Shown piece after piece: positions 59,955 to 64,000 of a stretch of 64,000 nucleotides of DNA. This stretch comes from Cystobacter fuscus DSM 2262. GTDB taxonomy: Bacteria; Myxococcota; Myxococcia; Myxococcales; Myxococcaceae. How positions within the stretch are numbered: position 1 is the stretch's first letter; each line of letters starts with the position of its first letter. Both the position numbers and the translations under genes were made by a program. The stretch is from assembly GCF_000335475.2 (NCBI RefSeq), contig NZ_ANAH02000020.1:124001-188000 (forward strand), written 5' to 3'. The notes under the pieces were generated by a model. That model was given only the letters and a program-made list of their open reading frames with translations, was not told the origin of the DNA and searched no databases.

Positions 59955-60287
59955 TCAGCTCCAGGTGCGCTGCTGGTTGCGCGCGTTCTTCTCGCGGAAC
60001 GCCTGCTCCAGGTCCACGCCCGTCCGGTTGGCGATGGCCACCAGGTAGTTGAAGACGTCCACCAGCTCCTCGGCGAGGTGGGCCTTGGCCTCCTCGGCCG
60101 GGGTGCTCTTCCCCTCGTCGTAGTACTTGTTGTAGCGGCGCACCGCCTTGAACAGCTCGCCCACTTCCTCGCCCATGAGGAAGCAGTTGTGCACCAGGTC
60201 CACCTTCAGCCATCCATGCAGCGTCTCGAGCTCGTGGATGTAGCGCTGGTAGTCCTTCATCGTCGCGCCTTCGGGGAGTGAGATCAT
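59955..60287 (-). CDS. MazG-like nucleotide pyrophosphohydrolase
   Basis: 110 residues, all-alpha. Metal motif EEVGE followed by AEELVDVFNYLVAIAN with the conserved Glu/Asp set of MazG-type NTP pyrophosphohydrolases. Likely hydrolyses non-canonical or stress nucleotides. ATG at 60287 has GAGGAAGG upstream; ATG 60260 is a weaker alternative. Convergent with the PBP gene. Confidence 0.88.
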   Translation of the reverse strand: MISLPEGATMKDYQRYIHELETLHGWLKVDLVHNCFLMGEEVGELFKAVRRYNKYYDEGKSTPAEEAKAHLAEELVDVFNYLVAIANRTGVDLEQAFREKNARNQQRTWS

Positions 60288-60320
60288 GCCGTCCTTCCTC
60301 GCTGGCGGCCCCGCGGGCTG

Positions 60321-61115
60321 TCAACCCTGGGGCGTGCGGTTCTTCGAGCGGCGTGTCAGCCAGTTGCGCAGGAAGGCCTTCACCGCCGGGTGTGGGGACT
60401 CGCGCACCACGTCTGGTGGGCCCGACGCGACGACGAGTCCCTCGTGCATGATGGCGAGGCTGTCGGCCATGCCGAAGGCGGACGCCACGTCCGGGGTGAT
60501 GACGAGCGAGGTCGCCCCGAGCTGCTGCTTGCCGGTGACGATGATCTCGTTGACGGCGGCGGTGGTGAGCGGATCCAGACCGGCCGTGGGATCGTCGTAC
60601 AGGAGGATCTTCGGCTGGAGGATGGTGGCGCGCGCGAAGCCCACGCGCTTCTGCATGCCGCCGGACAGCTCGCCGGGGAAGCGCTGGGCCGCGTGGGACA
60701 GGCCCACCTTGGCCAGCGTCTCGTTCACCGTCTTGAGGATCTCCTCCTCGGGCATGCGGGTGCGCTCGCGCAGCGGGAAGGCCACGTTGTCGAAGACGTT
60801 GAGCGAGTCGAAGAGGGCATTGGCCTGGAAGAGGATGCCCTGCTTGCGGCGCATCTGCTCGAGCGTGGCCTCGTCCATCTTCGCCACCTCCTGGCCCTCC
60901 ACGAGCACCATGCCCCGGTCTGGCCGCAACAGGCCCATGATGTGCTTCATCAGCACCGACTTGCCCGAGCCGGACATCCCCATCAGCACGCAGGTGGTGC
61001 CCTCGGGGACCACGAGGTCCACGCCTCGCAGGGCCTGATGGTCGCCGAAGGACTTGTGGAGCTCCCTCACCTCGATGGCCAGCTTGCGTACTGGCCCGCC
61101 GCTCGTGTCACTCAT
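60321..61115 (-). CDS. MlaF-like ABC transporter ATP-binding protein with altered catalytic residues
   Basis: 264 residues. Walker A GMSGSGKS, Q-loop FQANALFDSLNV, signature LSGGMQKR and the MlaF/Mkl-type layout for lipid transport are intact. Two positions are unusual: the Walker B follows as LLYDDPTAG with Asp where the catalytic Glu is expected, and the switch region reads VITPDVAS, so the H-loop His is Pro. Both would lower hydrolysis. No permease (MlaE) or MCE gene is next to it. Identity as an ABC ATPase is secure; activity is doubtful. Confidence 0.9.
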   Translation of the reverse strand: MSDTSGGPVRKLAIEVRELHKSFGDHQALRGVDLVVPEGTTCVLMGMSGSGKSVLMKHIMGLLRPDRGMVLVEGQEVAKMDEATLEQMRRKQGILFQANALFDSLNVFDNVAFPLRERTRMPEEEILKTVNETLAKVGLSHAAQRFPGELSGGMQKRVGFARATILQPKILLYDDPTAGLDPLTTAAVNEIIVTGKQQLGATSLVITPDVASAFGMADSLAIMHEGLVVASGPPDVVRESPHPAVKAFLRNWLTRRSKNRTPQG

Positions 61116-61160
61116 CTCCCGCGAGCATAGCGCACGGACGCCGGGGGGTCCCCGTCCGCG

Positions 61161-63848
<2,688 letters not shown>

Positions 63849-63885
63849 GACCGCTCCTCCCGTCCCCGGGATATCTTCTCCGCTC

Positions 63886-64000
63886 ATGCGTGTCCCGTCG
63901 TTTCCCACTCGCGCGGTCGCCTTCCATGCCCTGGCGCTGGTGGCCTTTCTCGGGGGAGCGGTCTGGCTCGTGCGCGAGTCCCGCGCGCTCGCCGGCCGAC
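63886..64000 (+). CDS. hypothetical protein, N-terminal fragment cut by window end
   Basis: 38 codons visible from ATG 63886. It begins with a short basic stretch and one hydrophobic segment (FHALALVAFLGGAVWLV), so it is either secreted or membrane-anchored. Divergent from the GH63-like gene with 37 bases between starts. Nothing more can be said. Confidence 0.5.
   Translation, partial: MRVPSFPTRAVAFHALALVAFLGGAVWLVRESRALAGR

Overview
The window is high-GC DNA (roughly 70% by eye, except around 54-56.6 kb) from a myxobacterium, most likely of the suborder Cystobacterineae (Archangium/Cystobacter/Melittangium-like). The basis is a LonV-type Lon protease next to clpX, a Myxococcus-type paralogous domain protein, many lipoproteins, a SitA-like outer-membrane-exchange toxin locus, sigma-54 regulation and frequent GTG/TTG starts. 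The genus is inferred from remembered protein families, not from a database search.

Layout. 0-12.2 kb: end of clpX, an S9 prolyl oligopeptidase, lonV, an oligopeptide-type ABC importer (binding lipoprotein plus two permeases, no ATPase), a stand-alone receiver, an algH-bolA-grx4 cluster and a DUF2914-like membrane protein. 12.2-20.5 kb: rsmE, a small membrane protein, a frameshifted peptidoglycan-amidase gene, a DTW-domain tRNA-modifying enzyme, and two related di-haem cytochrome c peroxidases that lie 2.3 kb apart on opposite strands, with small lipoproteins and an integral-membrane acyltransferase between them. 20.7-34.7 kb: myxobacterial conserved proteins, an RdgC-like gene pair, a MAPEG protein, a Cys-rich protein, an Ap4A phosphorylase, a large hybrid histidine kinase, an Old Yellow Enzyme and a repeat-containing lipoprotein. 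35-40 kb: a secreted M4 metalloprotease with two PPC domains, an MFS transporter and a VWA protein.

40.2-45.1 kb is a self-contained sulfide-detoxification cluster: human-type sulfide:quinone oxidoreductase, a sigma-54 activator, an ETHE1-type persulfide dioxygenase, a rhodanese and a TauE/SafE exporter. Two sigma-54-like -24/-12 promoters, each preceded by TGAAAC repeats at nearly the same distance, suggest that the activator controls both transcription units.

45-57.6 kb is accessory. It starts with a SitA-like polymorphic toxin lipoprotein whose frame is broken, and a candidate immunity gene. A tight four-gene operon follows: RsbQ-like hydrolase, GAF/PAS-like adenylate cyclase, tyrosine/dual-specificity phosphatase, and a phosphoribosyltransferase-like/kinase-like fusion. 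Next comes a lower-GC island carrying a DarTG toxin-antitoxin pair and decayed genes, including a transposase remnant. The island is bounded by two diverged copies of the 3' end of the fusion gene. The operon is my best candidate for an undescribed system.

57.6-64 kb returns to ordinary chromosome: a DUF5335-like protein, a penicillin-binding lipoprotein, a MazG-like pyrophosphohydrolase, an MlaF-like ATPase with unusual catalytic residues and a GH63-like glucosidase. No rRNA, tRNA or CRISPR array was recognised.
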